A stretch of 64,000 bases of DNA, taken from contig JAZARR010000204.1 of NCBI GenBank assembly GCA_037389465.1, positions 124,001 through 188,000 on the forward strand, written 5' to 3'. The position numbers and the translations under genes were made by a program. The notes under the pieces were generated by a model. That model did no database searches. It was not told the DNA's origin and worked only from the letters and a program-made list of their open reading frames with translations. Positions 63,285 to 64,000 of the stretch are shown here, piece after piece. The DNA is from Baylisascaris procyonis. Taxonomy: Eukaryota; Nematoda; Chromadorea; Rhabditida; Ascarididae. The number at the start of each line of letters is the position of its first letter. Position 1 is the first letter of the stretch.

Positions 63285-64000
63285 ACTCATCTCCCTGTTT
63301 AAGAAACATTCAGTTCACTACGTATGTTTATATCCTTCCATCTCCAACTGTTATCTTTGCAAATAGCCACTTCCAGATTCTCACAGCTATGTTTGTATAG
63401 TGATCGGGTAGCAATTTATTCTCATAGCAGATTATTTTATATTCTTTAGCGTGTTCTATTGCAAATAAGAAAAAACGCACTGGCATTACACTGCCGAAAG
63501 AAGGAAAGCAAATTATATGAAAGTAGCACATCCAAGAAACGTCCAACGTCAGGAATACAATAAATTACGCAAATGCACAATTTTTGTATAATTATTTATC
63601 TTTCCAAAGGGCAAATCGGATGGAATAACATTTGTGATATAAGCCCATCGGGAAATAACCTACGAAGGGATTAGCTGATCGGGTGGTTGGATGAACAACT
63701 CCAAGAAGTACTGAGAGAAAAGCAATTGTTATTTCAAAGTATAACACGCGATAATGTGCCCATTTATTGCATAAAACCAATAGAGATAACGCAGACACTT
63801 TATTCATCGTAAACAACTGATTAAAACGGTTGATGTTGAGCTATGAATCACGCATACCCATCTATGCAAGAGATTTTATGGAATTCAGCTGATTCCTCAA
63901 TAAGTGAGTAAGCACGCCAGACTGATTGCTCTAATATGTTCTTCTATAATTCGGCCAATTGCGTCAATATTCAAATAATGAGAACAAGCGAAAAACATGT
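63285..64000. other. No recognised gene
   Basis: AT-rich sequence to the window edge. It may belong to the long intron of the TGF-beta gene. No motif supported. Confidence 0.4.

Noticed and set aside
1..64000. tRNA, rRNA and CRISPR arrays
   Set aside because: No cloverleaf with paired arms and T-loop, no rRNA-like block and no regularly spaced short palindromic repeats were seen. A tRNAscan run would settle the tRNA question.

Overview
This window is nematode nuclear DNA. Three things support that. About 1.6 kb near 57-58.5 kb is built on GCCTAA, the complement of the nematode telomere repeat TTAGGC. Introns end in TTTCAG-type acceptors. The recognisable genes (a BRC-1/BRCA1 orthologue, acetyl-CoA synthetase and a TGF-beta ligand) are all multi-exon genes. 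Introns are mostly hundreds to two thousand bases long, longer than in Caenorhabditis elegans, so another lineage, perhaps parasitic, is likely. The species cannot be fixed from this sequence.

Bases 1 to about 33.4 kb form one large imperfect inverted duplication. Each arm carries a complete 14-exon acetyl-CoA synthetase gene: copy A on + (1951-12235) and copy B on - (26756-16658). They converge tail to tail on a 4.4 kb single-copy spacer. All 14 exons have exactly the same length in the two copies, and both encode 703 residues with all main catalytic motifs and a mitochondrial-presequence-like N-terminus. Most introns are diverged, but two tracts (A 3285-5815 and A 9650-10395) are far more alike than their surroundings, which points to gene conversion. 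The right arm also holds about 5 kb, roughly 27.1-32.1 kb, with no counterpart in the left arm. The duplication also includes 5' flanking DNA and runs off the left edge of the window.

From 33.4 to 40.2 kb I see AT-rich DNA with no recognised gene. From 40207 to 51852 (+) lies brc-1. I could reconstruct 15 exons in continuous frame: an N-terminal C3HC4 RING, a long middle exon with an unusual run of eight Gln-Thr motifs, and C-terminal tandem BRCT domains with the phosphoserine-pocket residues kept. Its first intron begins with GC instead of GT and splits a zinc-ligand cysteine codon of the RING.

From 54.1 to 58.5 kb there is a composite satellite: a degenerate 19-bp minisatellite, with a 57-bp (3 x 19) higher-order array inside it, directly joined to a degenerate TTAGGC-type array. 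The long ORFs there come from the repeat periods and are not genes. To the right are the terminal exon of a TGF-beta family ligand (60840-61013, -) and a 0.5 kb foldback element with a 10-bp direct repeat at its ends (62745-63284).

The two synthetases would activate acetate to acetyl-CoA. BRC-1 would act in DNA repair, and the TGF-beta ligand is a secreted signal. I see no operon or functional link among them.
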